Part shown: positions 35,528-44,102 of the stretch, one piece after another | Layout of the letters: every line of letters begins with the position of its first letter | How positions within the stretch are numbered: position 1 is the stretch's first letter | Source of the DNA: Trebonia sp963759545 | GTDB taxonomy: Bacteria; Actinomycetota; Actinomycetes; Streptosporangiales; Streptosporangiaceae | Reading direction: 5' to 3' | DNA: 64,000 nucleotides | Assembly (NCBI GenBank): GCA_963759545.1 | Contig: CAVXAB010000028.1 | Coordinates: 106,851-170,850 of the forward strand | Notes under the pieces: generated by a model | What the model was told of the DNA's origin: nothing | Databases searched by the model: none | Seen by the model: the letters and a program-made list of their open reading frames with translations, nothing else | Translations under genes and position numbers: made by a program

Positions 35528-35580
35528 TTCATGAAATATCCGGCAGGTTAGGGGCGCGGAGCGGGCGACAACCGTTCGGG
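35528..35580 (+). repeat. Palindromic REP-like element, degraded copy 3
   Basis: TTCATGAAATATCCGGCAGG and the GGGGCGCGGAGCGGGCGACA core match copies 1 and 2, but the outer stem no longer pairs fully. Confidence 0.55.
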
Positions 35581-35599
35581 ATGACTCGCTACATGAGCC

Positions 35600-35640
35600 G
35601 TCGCGGGCTGGTGCGATCTCCGTTCGCACCAGCCCGCGAC
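35600..35640 (-). terminator. Terminator of pckG
   Basis: Perfect 17-bp arms (35600-35616, 35624-35640; GTCGCGGGCTGGTGCGA and complement) with a 7-base loop, 21 bases beyond the pckG stop. Confidence 0.88.
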
Positions 35641-35661
35641 TACCTGCCTTTGCGTTTGTGC

Positions 35662-37494
35662 CTAGTCGCCCAGGGCGTCGGCGACGCGGCGGTGGGCCGC
35701 CCAGATCTCCTCAGGGAGGTTGGCGAACTGCTCCAGGTGCGCCTGGCGGAAGCCGATCTCCTGCTTCCACCGGTCGATGTCGATCGTGAGCAGCTTGTCG
35801 AGGTCGGCCGGGTCGATCTGGAGGCCGTCGGTGTTGAGCTCGTCCTTGGTCGGCAGGATGCCGACCGGGGATTCCACGCCGGTCACCTCGCCGTCGCGCA
35901 GCTGCATCAGCCACAGCAGGGCGCGCAGGTTGTCGCGGTAGCCGGGCCAGAGGAAGTGGCCGTCTTCCGCGTCCCGCTGGAACCAGTTGACGTGGGCGAA
36001 GATCGGCTTGTTCGTGCACTCGCCGATGATCTTCAGCCAGTGCGCCGCGTACGGGCCCTCCGGGTAGGACATGAACGGGCGCATGGACATCGGGTCGTAG
36101 CGGAGCTGGCCGTCGAGGCCGTCGGCCGCGAAGGTCGCCTCGGCGCCCAGGGTGAGGCCGTCGTACACGCCCTCGGCCACGTCGGTGATCGCCCGGATCA
36201 GCGGCTCACGGTCGCGGGTCCTGCCGCCGAAGATGATGCCGTCGATCGGGACGCCGGCCGGGTTGTCGTAGTCGCCCGCTATGTTCGGCACGTTGGCGAG
36301 GGTGGTGGTGAACCGGCTGTTCGGGTGCGCCCACGGGTCGTCGGCCTCCGCCGGGGAGCGGTCGGCGATCGGGTTGCCCTTCCAGTCCAGCCAGCCGTCG
36401 AGGTCGGCCGGCGGGTTGGGCGTGCGGCCCTCGAACCACACCTCGTGGGTCTTCGCGTTGTAGGCGATGTTCGTGAAGATCGCCTTGGTGCCCGGCGCGA
36501 TGGACTCGATCGCTCCCGGGTTGGTCTTCTCGTTGGTGTCCTTGGCGACGCCGAACACGCCGAACTCGGGGTTCATGCCGTAGAGGCGGCCGTCCTCGCC
36601 GACCCACATCCAGGCGATGTCGTCGCCGTAGAACTCGACGTAGTAGCGGTCGCCGAGCGCGTCCGGTGACAGGGTCATCGCGAGGTTGGTCTTGCCGGAC
36701 GCGCTGGGGAAGCCGCCCGCGATGTGCCACTTCTTGCCGGTCACCTTGTCGGTGATGCCGAGCAGCATGAACTGCTCGGCCAGGAACTTGCGGGACGCCC
36801 AGCCGTCGTACGCCGCCTGGCGCAGGCCGTGTGCGATCTTGCCGAGCAGCGCGTTGCCGCCGTAGGACGAGCCGAAGTGCAGGATCGTCCGCTCGTCGGC
36901 GACCGTGACGAAGTAGCGCTTGTCCTCCGGGGTGCCCTGGCCCAGGTTCTCCAGGTCGCCGGTCACGTGCACGGCGCGCACGAAGCTGTCCGGGTCGGCC
37001 AGGTTGTTGATGTACTCGACGCCCACCCGGGCCATCCGGTTCATGTGCAGGACGACGCTGCGGTTGTCGGTCAGCTGGACGCCCGCCGCGTACTTCTCGA
37101 GCGGTGAGCCAGGCGCGGACATCAGGTACGGGATGACGTACATGGTCTTGCCCTTGGAAGCGCCCGTCATCAGGCCAGTGAGCTTGGCCTTCATCTCGTC
37201 GGACGGGTACCAGTTGTCGTAGACGCCCTTGTCGGCCGGGTCGCTCGTCGCGACGATCGTGCGCTCTTCCGAGCGCGCGGTGTCCTTGTAGTAGCTGCGG
37301 GAGTAGTAGAGGTCATCACCCGCCGGAAGGATCTCGCCAGCCGCCAGGGCCTCCTGGATCAGCCGGGTGTCGTCATCGGCGCTGACGACCTCGATGTTGG
37401 CCGCGCCAGTGATCCCGGCCCAGTAGCGAACGTACTCGCGCACGTGGTCGTTTTTCAGGTGGGCGGCTTCCAAGATGGCATCAACATCGACCAC
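35662..37494 (-). CDS. pckG: GTP-dependent phosphoenolpyruvate carboxykinase
   Basis: 610 residues, the expected length. Signatures: YWAGITGAANIEVVSADDD, the substrate loop LMSAPGSPLEKYAAGVQLTD, VLHMNRMARVG, the P-loop GGFPSASGKTNLAM, the metal site YGDDIAWMWVGEDGRLYGMNPE, and PFMSYPEGPYAAHWL. It turns oxaloacetate into PEP at the start of gluconeogenesis. In the P-loop the reactive Cys usual in GTP-type enzymes (PSACGKTN) is Ser-266 here. The start MVDVDAILEAAHL gives the standard N-terminus. It has its own promoter region (37495-37784, no gene) and a strong terminator. Confidence 0.96.
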   Translation of the reverse strand: MVDVDAILEAAHLKNDHVREYVRYWAGITGAANIEVVSADDDTRLIQEALAAGEILPAGDDLYYSRSYYKDTARSEERTIVATSDPADKGVYDNWYPSDEMKAKLTGLMTGASKGKTMYVIPYLMSAPGSPLEKYAAGVQLTDNRSVVLHMNRMARVGVEYINNLADPDSFVRAVHVTGDLENLGQGTPEDKRYFVTVADERTILHFGSSYGGNALLGKIAHGLRQAAYDGWASRKFLAEQFMLLGITDKVTGKKWHIAGGFPSASGKTNLAMTLSPDALGDRYYVEFYGDDIAWMWVGEDGRLYGMNPEFGVFGVAKDTNEKTNPGAIESIAPGTKAIFTNIAYNAKTHEVWFEGRTPNPPADLDGWLDWKGNPIADRSPAEADDPWAHPNSRFTTTLANVPNIAGDYDNPAGVPIDGIIFGGRTRDREPLIRAITDVAEGVYDGLTLGAEATFAADGLDGQLRYDPMSMRPFMSYPEGPYAAHWLKIIGECTNKPIFAHVNWFQRDAEDGHFLWPGYRDNLRALLWLMQLRDGEVTGVESPVGILPTKDELNTDGLQIDPADLDKLLTIDIDRWKQEIGFRQAHLEQFANLPEEIWAAHRRVADALGD

Positions 37495-37784
37495 GTACTT
37501 GGTCCTCTCGGTTCGTCAAGCTCATCGCTTGAGAAGTTGGCGATTTATTCATCTTGACAGGAGAACGCTCGCTCTTGCAGTGAGGGATCTATCACGCTCT
37601 TCGCATCATCGGTTACACAGAGTATTTATGACATGCCCGCGGGGAGTCCGCCAAGGTTGGGGCATGCGGCGCGCGCTTTGGTCTAGGCCAGCTGGGGTGA
37701 CCTGGCACTACGTGATTTCGGCGACATTCGGCGGCGCGCGCCCGGTGAGCTTGTGCGAGATTTCACAAAACGACGGCTGCCGGA

Positions 37785-40003
37785 TCACGCCTTGGACAGT
37801 GTCTTGCTCACCATGAGCAGACGCATCTCGAGGTATGGCGCGGTGGTCAGCGTGTAGGTGCTCGTCAGATGATGACTGTCCTGGTAAACCAGGACATTTC
37901 CGACTACGGCCGGGCACTTGACGCGGCCGCAGATCACCGCGTTCATGTCGATCAACGGAACCGTGCCCGAGGCCGCCTTCGTGGCGTACGCCATGGGCAG
38001 GTCCGGCGCGATCGCCCTGGACTTCAACACGGCGCACTTTTTCGGCGAGGTGGGATTGTCGGCAACGCATTCCGGCACGTTCAGCCCCATGTTCGGCGAT
38101 TCCTTGATGGCGACCACAGAGATTCCGTGGCCCTCAAGCTGCTTCCAGTACTGGGCCATCCCGAGCCCGATGTCCGACTGCGCCGCCGCGCCGCCCGCCG
38201 GATGGCTGACTGTTGACAGGCCGGATATCTCGCTGGTGATCACGACGTCCGGCTTGATCTTTGTTTCCAGATCGTGCACCACGGAGGCTCCCCAGGCGTG
38301 GCAAGCCGTGTAGGGGCCGGTTTTCGTGTTGATCATCGTCGCGGTCAGCGGGCAGGTGGCGTGCAGGTCGGTGACCAGCTTCCAGTGCCGCTGGACGGCG
38401 ATCTGCTGCAGTGGCGTGAACCAGTCGCCTGCTATCGAGTCGCCCACCAGGGCCACGGTCAGCAGCGGGTGCGAGGTATCCCCGTAGACGCACGCCTTGG
38501 GCGTGGCCGAGGTTATGGAGACTAGGCAGCCCTGCTGCCAGTACGTGGGGAGCTTGATCTGGGACGGCGGGGGGAGGACGGGTTCTGGCTTGACCGTGCC
38601 CTTGGTCACCTTGTTAGCCAGCACGGCGGCGCCAGGGTAATTCGGGCCGAGACGGCCGTTCCACGGCCCTGGCTGGGCGACGATGTAGAGCGACACAAGG
38701 ACGACGGGCACGACCGCGGCGAGCGCGGTGGAAACGGACCGCCAGCCGTGCCCGGACAGCAGTGACGCGGTCCGCACCTTGTCCTCGACCCAGACCTTGG
38801 TCAGCCAGGACAGCGCGATGGCGACCAGGACGATGGCCGGGCCGGTGAGCGCTCCGACCGCCCGGCCGCTCCACACGGTGTAGAAGACGATGAGCGGCCA
38901 GTGCCACAGGTACAGCGAGTAGGAGATGCCGCCGACGAACACCATCGGCCTGGCCGACGTCAGCCGGTGCGGCCCGAAGCGTCCCGCCGCCGAGCCGCCG
39001 AGGATCAGCACCGCGGCGCCGCCTGCGGGCAGCAGGGCGAGGTACCCGGGGAAGGCGTTCGTGCCGCTCAGCACGAAGGCCGACGCGATCACCAGGCCGA
39101 GCCCGGCCCAGCCGAGCAAGCCGAACCGGCCGATTCGCTGGCTAAGTCCCGCTGGCAGCAGCGCGAGCAGGCCGCCGAGGCCAAGCTCCCAGATCCTGGT
39201 CGTGGTCACGAAGTAGGCGCCCGCCGGGTTGACGCGCGTGTAGTAGACCGAGTACCAGAGCGAGCCGACGACGATCGCGCCCGCCAGGAGCAGGGCCACG
39301 TGGTGCCCGCGAGCACGCCTTTGCTCTGTCCGCCGCGCGGTCAGTGCCACGAGCGCGGCGAGGAGGAACAGCAGCGGCCAGCCCAGGTAGAACTGCTCTT
39401 CCACCGAGAGCGACCAGAAGTGCTGTACCGGGCTCGCGGCGCTGCCCGACTTGAGGTAGTCGACCGCGTTCCACGCGAGCTGCCAGTTCTGGAAGTAGAG
39501 CGCACTCGCCCTGATCTGGGAGGCGGTGTCCGCCAGCCGCGTCGCCGGCAGCACCAGCCGCGAGACCACCCAGGTCACGGTCAGCACGAGGGCCGCCGCG
39601 GGCACGAGCCGCTTGGCGCGTCGTCCCCAGAAGTCGAGCAGGGCGACCTTGCCTGTCTTGTGGTACTCGCGCAGCAGGTGCCCGGTGATCAGGAACCCGG
39701 AGATCACGAAGAAGACGTCCACGCCGGCGAAGCCGCCAGTGAGCAGCGACGGGTACAGGTGGTAGATCACCACCATGCCGACGGCCAGCGCCCGCATGCC
39801 CTGGATGTCCGGGCGGAAGCCGCGTCCCTTCAGTTTCTCCGCGGTCGTTGCCCTGGGTTCATCTCTGGGCTGCTCGCTCGGTGCCTCCCGAGGCGTCTCC
39901 CGAGGCGTCTCGCTGGGCGTCTCCTCGGGTCTCTCCTGGCACCGCCGGCGTTGGCCTCCTGCTGCTCTTGTTTTTGCGGTGGGACCGTCTCCTCCACGCT
40001 CAC
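37785..40003 (-). CDS. Acyltransferase-3 / SGNH O-acetyltransferase (OafA type), N-terminal frameshift likely
   Basis: A membrane acyltransferase-3 domain starts at RGFRPDIQGMRALAVGMVVIYHL, with FAGVDVFFVISGFLITGHL, FWGRRAKRLVPA, HFWSLSVEEQFYLGWPL and about ten helices. An external SGNH domain follows (TVALVGDSIAGDWFTPL for the Ser block, YQDSHHLTSTY for the Asp/His pair). Such two-part proteins O-acetylate surface glycans or peptidoglycan. Before the conserved part the frame has no good start. A GTG at 40003 (VSVEETVPPQKQ, with GGAGG upstream) lies in another frame, so an indel around 39880-39980 is likely. That stretch is a degenerate tandem repeat encoding Glu-Thr-Pro-Arg units. Confidence 0.88.
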
Positions 40004-40283
40004 AAGTCCGCAGGACCTCCGATCGGCATGAGATGAATGGGCGAATGCTATAGAACCTACAAAGGTAATGCCGCCGCGCGTGGCTCAACCGGCGAATCGG
40101 CCGGCCGCAGAAAACATCACTTCCCCGGCTAATGCGGGCCAAACCGGAAGGAAGCCGCACGCGTCAGGGCCGGTCAGGGCCCCGGTACGGCAGTGTCTGG
40201 CTGTAGACGACGCTGGTGGTGGTTGCCCGGGTACTTCAGCCGGACGATGGCGAGCACCGGGTCGCCGGTATAGCCTCCCGGCC

Positions 40284-41087
40284 ATGCACCTTGGCGTCAA
40301 CGTACCGAACTACGGACCAGGAACCGATCCAGGCGTACTGCGCGAGTGGGCCCGGCTCGTGGAAGGGCTCGGCTTCGATCTCCTCATGGTGTCGGACCAC
40401 GTGGTCATCACCCCTGATGTGGCCGTGCGCTACCCGGAACGGTTCTTCGAGCCCTTCACCACGCTGTCCTGGCTGGCGGGCATCACCACCCGAGTGCGGC
40501 TTGGCACGACCGTGATCGTGCTGCCGTACCGGCATCCGCTGCTGGTGGCGCGCATGGCAGGTAACCTCAACGAGCTCAGCGGCGGCCGGCTGGTGCTCGG
40601 GGTGGGCGTGGGCGGTGCGCGGCAAGAGTTCGAGGCGCTCGGCGTACCTTTCACCAGGCGCGGCCGGCTGACCGACGAGTACCTGGCCGAGCTGCGGCAG
40701 GCGTGGGGCGCGGAATCCTCAATCCCGATCTGGGTCGGCGGCAACAGCGAGGCGGCGATCCGGCGGTCCCTCAAGTTCGACGCCGCCTGGCATCCGCTGG
40801 GCGTCACCCTGCCCTTCCTGCGCGATGCGATGACCCGCCACGCGCCGTTGGCGCTCGCGCCGCGCATCACCTTTCGGCTGACCAGTTCACCAGCAGGCGA
40901 CCCCGAACGGCTCGCAGGCACGGGCAGCCTCGAGCAGGTCCTCAACGACCTTGACGAGCTCAGCCGGCTCGGCGCCGACACCGTCGTACTCGACCCCTAC
41001 CACGGTGACCCCGAGGAGACCCGCCGGCCCGACACGGCCTGGCGGGCGCTCACCGCCGTGGCCACGCACTGGAGGACAGCATCATGA
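40284..41087 (+). CDS. LLM-class (F420-type) oxidoreductase
   Basis: 267 residues from ATG 40284 (MHLGVNVPNYGPGTDP). Luciferase-like TIM barrel: ARLVEGLGFDLLMVSDHVVI, TRVRLGTTVIVLPYRHPLLVARMAGNLNELSGGRL, LGVGVGGARQEFEALGVPFTRRGRLTDE, IPIWVGGNSEAAIRR. Many actinobacterial members use F420 rather than FMN; the substrate is not predictable. Its stop overlaps the start of the deaminase gene by four bases. Confidence 0.9.
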   Translation: MHLGVNVPNYGPGTDPGVLREWARLVEGLGFDLLMVSDHVVITPDVAVRYPERFFEPFTTLSWLAGITTRVRLGTTVIVLPYRHPLLVARMAGNLNELSGGRLVLGVGVGGARQEFEALGVPFTRRGRLTDEYLAELRQAWGAESSIPIWVGGNSEAAIRRSLKFDAAWHPLGVTLPFLRDAMTRHAPLALAPRITFRLTSSPAGDPERLAGTGSLEQVLNDLDELSRLGADTVVLDPYHGDPEETRRPDTAWRALTAVATHWRTAS

Positions 41088-41524
41088 TCACACCTGCCGA
41101 CCAGACCCTGCTGCGGCGCGCAATCGCCATCGCTGCCCACGCCATCACCGTGGGCGACGCCCCCTACGGCTCGCTGCTTGCCGACGCCGACGGCGCCATC
41201 CTCATCGAGGCGCACAACACGGTCCGGCGTGAGAACGACATCGCCGCCCACCCGGAACTGAAGCTCGCACGCTGGGCGGCCCGCGAACTCGACCCCGAGA
41301 CCGCCGCACGGACCACGATGTACACCAGCTGCCAGCCCTGCGGGATGTGCACCGGCGGCATCGTGCGCTCCGGGCTCGGGCGGGTCGTGTACGCGCTGTC
41401 CGCCGAGCAGTTTGCCGGGCTCAACCTGGAGCCGGACTGGCCGACGGTTGCGCAGGAGGGGCCGGCGCTCTTCGAGGAGGCCAGGATCCCGATGGAGGAT
41501 TACTACCGAACTTCCCGGTCCTGA
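41084..41524 (+). CDS. Cytidine/deoxycytidylate-type nucleoside deaminase
   Basis: 146 residues. The zinc site is formed by HPELKLARWA (HPE in place of the common HAE) and the TSCQPCGMCTGG PCxxC motif; PYGSLLADADGAIL and GLGRVVYAL complete the fold. It may deaminate a base or nucleoside such as guanine or a pterin-like compound. It overlaps the LLM oxidoreductase, so the two probably act in one pathway. Confidence 0.87.
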   Translation: MITPADQTLLRRAIAIAAHAITVGDAPYGSLLADADGAILIEAHNTVRRENDIAAHPELKLARWAARELDPETAARTTMYTSCQPCGMCTGGIVRSGLGRVVYALSAEQFAGLNLEPDWPTVAQEGPALFEEARIPMEDYYRTSRS

Positions 41525-41581
41525 GGTGTCACGCGAAGGCGGCGAGCACGCTCCATCCCAGGTAAGCTAGGGGTTCCGTAG

Positions 41582-41654
41582 GCCCCGATAGCTCAGTGGA
41601 TAGAGCGACCGCCTCCTAAGCGGTAGGTCCCGCGTTCGAGTCGCGGTCGGGGCG
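41582..41654 (+). tRNA. tRNA-Arg (anticodon CCT)
   Basis: Acceptor GCCCCGA pairs with TCGGGGC; D arm GCTC-AGTGGATA-GAGC; anticodon stem ACCGC/GCGGT with loop CTCCTAA, anticodon CCT (reads AGG); T arm CCGCG-TTCGAGT-CGCGG. Discriminator G; CCA not encoded. Its 3' half serves as the attachment site of the genomic island that follows. Confidence 0.95.
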
Positions 41655-41656
41655 CA
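41611..41656 (+). repeat. attL of a tRNA-Arg-targeted island
   Basis: The 46 bases from the anticodon loop through the tRNA 3' end (GCCTCCTA..TCGGGGCGCA) recur with two mismatches at 46110-46155. A relic tyrosine recombinase gene ends 19 bases to the right, the normal position of int next to att. Confidence 0.85.
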
Positions 41657-41674
41657 GGTCATTCAGCAGATCCT

Positions 41675-41910
41675 TCACCCGAACGCCGGTTTCGTGCCGT
41701 TCGCGTGCCAGATGGCTTGGTCTTCTTTGGCTTCGACTTGGCGAGTTCGGCGCGTCGCGGTCTCGCCCACGATCATCAGCCAAAGCGCGCTGACGCTCTG
41801 CCGATGAGTGCAGGTAGATCGAGCGCGGCACGCTCACTGTCGTGGCCCATCCTGACCATGAGTTCCCTGAGGTTCGCGCCCGCGTTGGCAGTGGGCTGGT
41901 TTCCGGTGCC
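41675..41910 (-). pseudogene. Relic tyrosine recombinase (integrase), C-terminal part
   Basis: Reading the minus strand across three frames recovers the end of an actinomycete phage-type integrase. The order is GTGNQPTANAGANLRELMVR, then MGHDSERAAL with the conserved GH, then (one base shifted) IYLHSSAERQRALAD with the nucleophilic Tyr. After another shift comes GETATRRTRQVEAKEDQAIW to a stop at 41675. The upstream catalytic Arg region and the whole N-terminal domain are absent; the sequence before 41910 runs into the direct repeat at 41908. Dead gene, but it identifies the island as site-specifically integrated. Confidence 0.8.
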
Positions 41911-42070
41911 CCCACCAGACTGCCACCGGATGCCCTGTCACGGGCGCTGAGTCTTCCGCGCTCGGCACTGGCTGGATAGGATCCGGGCAGGACGCCAGCG
42001 CCAGGAGGCGGGCATGGCCGAAGAGGTCACAGCGCGGGTCAGCCGGTACGTTAACGACGGCTCAGATCAA
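41908..42070 (+). repeat. Direct repeat A, upstream of the methyltransferase gene
   Basis: Shares CGGATGCCCTGTCACGGGCG, then the start region with GAGGCGGGCATGGCCGAAGA and the first 16 or so codons of the methyltransferase, with repeat B at 42948-43073. B lacks about 35 bases present in A. Confidence 0.8.
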
Positions 42071-42853
42071 GACCTCCGGCGGCTCTTGAGCGTCGCCGAG
42101 CTCGCCGCGAAGCCGGCCCGCACGGCGTTCCGCAGGGCCGGTGTCCAGCAAGGGTGGAACGTGATCGACTGCGGCTGCGGCCCCCTCGGCGGGCTCGCGG
42201 ACCTGGCGGAGATGGTCGGCCCCGCCGGACGGGTCGTCGGCGTCGATGCCAGCCCGGCAGCGGTCCAGCGGGCCCGGGCGGTCGTGTCCGCCCTGGAGCT
42301 GGGCAACGTGGAGGTGATCGCAGGCGATCTGCACGACCTGGATGCCGCGGCGCTGGGCGGCCCGTTCGATCTGGCCTTTACGCGGCTCTTTATGATGCAC
42401 CAGCCCGACCCGGTACGGACCCTCCGCCGCATTGCCGATCTCCTTCGCCCGGGCGGCTGGCTTGTCGCGCACGAGCAGCTGCCCAGCCCGCCGCCGCGAT
42501 CACACCCGAACCTGGAGGCCCTCACCGGCACTTGGGATCTGATTTATGAGGTGCTGGACCGGAATGGAGTACCGGCCGGAGTCGTCGAGGACCTGCCGCG
42601 GTCGGCGCGCCAGGCGGGCTTGGAGGTCACTGCGATGAGCGGTTTCTTCGGGGTCATAGACCCGGAGGTGATGTTCGAGCTATACGCAGCCAGCATCGCG
42701 GCGCTGCGAGAACGCGGCATCCAGTTGGGCATCGCGGCCGAGAGGATCGATGACCTGGTGCGAGACCTCCGGGACGCGAAGGGCGGCGGGTACGAGTGGG
42801 TAACAGGAGGTTTCATGCTCGACTTGGCACTGCGTAAGCCCGCTGCTGGGTGA
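42014..42853 (+). CDS. Class I SAM-dependent methyltransferase (island)
   Basis: 279 residues from ATG 42014 with CAGGAGG upstream. Motif I is VIDCGCGPLGGLADLAEMVG, then VVGVDASPAAVQRARAV, GDLHDLDAAALGGPFDLAFT and LRRIADLLRPGGWLVAHEQLP. The Cys-rich CGCGP variant of motif I is typical of UbiE/COQ5-like enzymes acting on small molecules. Substrate unknown. It lies between two direct repeats, and a 22-codon remnant of a second copy sits downstream at 43019, so the gene was once duplicated. Confidence 0.88.
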   Translation: MAEEVTARVSRYVNDGSDQDLRRLLSVAELAAKPARTAFRRAGVQQGWNVIDCGCGPLGGLADLAEMVGPAGRVVGVDASPAAVQRARAVVSALELGNVEVIAGDLHDLDAAALGGPFDLAFTRLFMMHQPDPVRTLRRIADLLRPGGWLVAHEQLPSPPPRSHPNLEALTGTWDLIYEVLDRNGVPAGVVEDLPRSARQAGLEVTAMSGFFGVIDPEVMFELYAASIAALRERGIQLGIAAERIDDLVRDLRDAKGGGYEWVTGGFMLDLALRKPAAG

Positions 42854-42947
42854 CAGCCGGACGGGCGTGCCCTACCAGACGGCATCCTGCCGCAGCCGGG
42901 TAGGCGATGACCACCTGATCCGCGATGACCGCGGAAGCTGCAAAGGC

Positions 42948-43073
42948 CCCCCACCGGACTGCCGCCGGATGCCCTGTCACGGGCGCTGAGTCCTCGCGCC
43001 TGGCGCCGGGAGGCGGGCATGGCCGAAGAGGTCACAGAGCGGGTCAGCCGGTACATCCTCGACGGGTCAGATG
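42948..43073 (+). repeat. Direct repeat B, downstream of the methyltransferase gene
   Basis: Second copy of the promoter and start region of the methyltransferase gene (see 41908-42070), with scattered substitutions such as GTCACAGAGCGGG for GTCACAGCGCGGG. Confidence 0.8.
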
Positions 43074-43087
43074 ACGTCCACCGATGA
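43019..43087 (+). pseudogene. 22-codon remnant of a duplicated methyltransferase gene
   Basis: MAEEVTERVSRYILDGSDDV and two more codons, then TGA. The first 18 residues match the intact gene at 42014 (MAEEVTARVSRYVNDGSD); everything beyond is gone. It keeps the AGGCGGG leader. Confidence 0.8.
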
Positions 43088-43109
43088 CGTCCACATGCGT
43101 GCGACCATG

Positions 43110-43159
43110 CCTAGCTTCACTTGATGGGCGACACATCGACTCCGGTTGATGTGCGCCAC
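43110..43159 (-). repeat. Two 25-base repeat units, minus orientation
   Basis: Read on the minus strand, 43159-43135 and 43134-43110 each begin GTGnCGC and carry CATCAA followed by (C/T)G(G/A)AG. The same 25-base pattern occurs twice in plus orientation at 44948-44997; the core CATCAAGTGAAGC is identical in one unit of each pair. Confidence 0.7.
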
Positions 43160-43227
43160 ACCCTAGTTTTTGGTGGGCGTTTGCAGCGTTAACGGGATGC
43201 GACGGGCGGCCCGGTTGCCTACGATTC

Positions 43228-43273
43228 TTCCGCGTAGGCGGTGACGGGTCTTCCGCGTAGGCGGTGACGGGAA
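43228..43273 (+). repeat. 23-base tandem repeat, two copies
   Basis: TTCCGCGTAGGCGGTGACGG occurs twice head to tail with a 23-base period, 32 bases upstream of the HEAT-like gene start. The stretch 43088-43304 has no gene. Confidence 0.85.
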
Positions 43274-43304
43274 TGCCGTTTGCCGCGGAACGAAAGGCAG
43301 GACG

Positions 43305-43820
43305 GTGACGCCGGAGCAACGGCAGTCAATCATGGCGCTGGTGATCGTGCCCGGGCGTGATCGTGCCGGGTCGCCGGAACAGGTTCTGCGACAGTTCGGG
43401 ACAGATGATGGCCAGGCACTGGGGCTGGACCTGCTCCGGGATGCTTCATGCCACCGGGACCAGCTGGATCTGGAGCTGGCCCTGGTCGTCTGCTTCACGT
43501 TCGGCTTCACGGCGGGCCATCTTGACCTGCTCATCCAGCTGGCTGGCGAGGACTGGCATTTCTGCCATGAGGACGTGGTAGCGGGGCTGGACACGCTGCG
43601 GTCACGACAGGCGATCGACGCCCTGGTGCATGCGGCCTGGTGGGTACCGCCGTATCTGGATTTCGATGAGAGCCGGGCGCTGGCTCGCAAGGCAACCTGG
43701 GCACTGGGCAAGATACCAGGCCCAGAAGCGGAGCTGGCGCTGACCGACCTGCTGGATTCTGATAGCGAGATTGTGCGGCAGGACGCTAAGGCCCAGCTGG
43801 CCCGGCGTGCCGACAAGTGA
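43305..43820 (+). CDS. HEAT-like repeat protein (island)
   Basis: 171 residues from GTG 43305 with AAAGG upstream. The C-terminal half has two HEAT/armadillo-like helix pairs: LDTLRSRQAIDALVHAAW and RKATWALGKIPGPEAELAL with LLDSDSEIVRQDAKAQLAR. The N-terminal half (GTDDGQALGLDLLRDASCHR) is also helical. Such proteins are scaffolds or immunity-like factors; the role is unknown. The repeats at 43110 and 43228 lie in its upstream region. Confidence 0.75.
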   Translation: MTPEQRQSIMALVIVPGRDRAGSPEQVLRQFGTDDGQALGLDLLRDASCHRDQLDLELALVVCFTFGFTAGHLDLLIQLAGEDWHFCHEDVVAGLDTLRSRQAIDALVHAAWWVPPYLDFDESRALARKATWALGKIPGPEAELALTDLLDSDSEIVRQDAKAQLARRADK

Positions 43821-44102
43821 GCGGCATGGCTCGCTTCCTCCCCTTCCGCCGGACTTGGCCTCTCGTAGTTAGAGGCCTTATGCCAACTCAACCTCCAGCA
43901 CGGCCCGGTATCTCTGCTCGACCACGCTCAGCTCCCGAAGCATTTCTTGACGCCCCTGATGCTAATCGGAGGAATGATCGGGGACCTGTGACGGGCGTCT
44001 GCTTTGCCGAAGCAGCTCGCTTTGAGCAGCCAGGCGGCGCGGTTCTCAACAGTTCCTGCATGCACGCGACGGTGAGGCATTAGGTCTCTGAGCTGACCAG
44101 GC

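Noticed and set aside
43817..44083. 88-codon plus-strand frame after the HEAT-like gene
   Set aside because: No ribosome site, no homology, composition of random GC-rich DNA.
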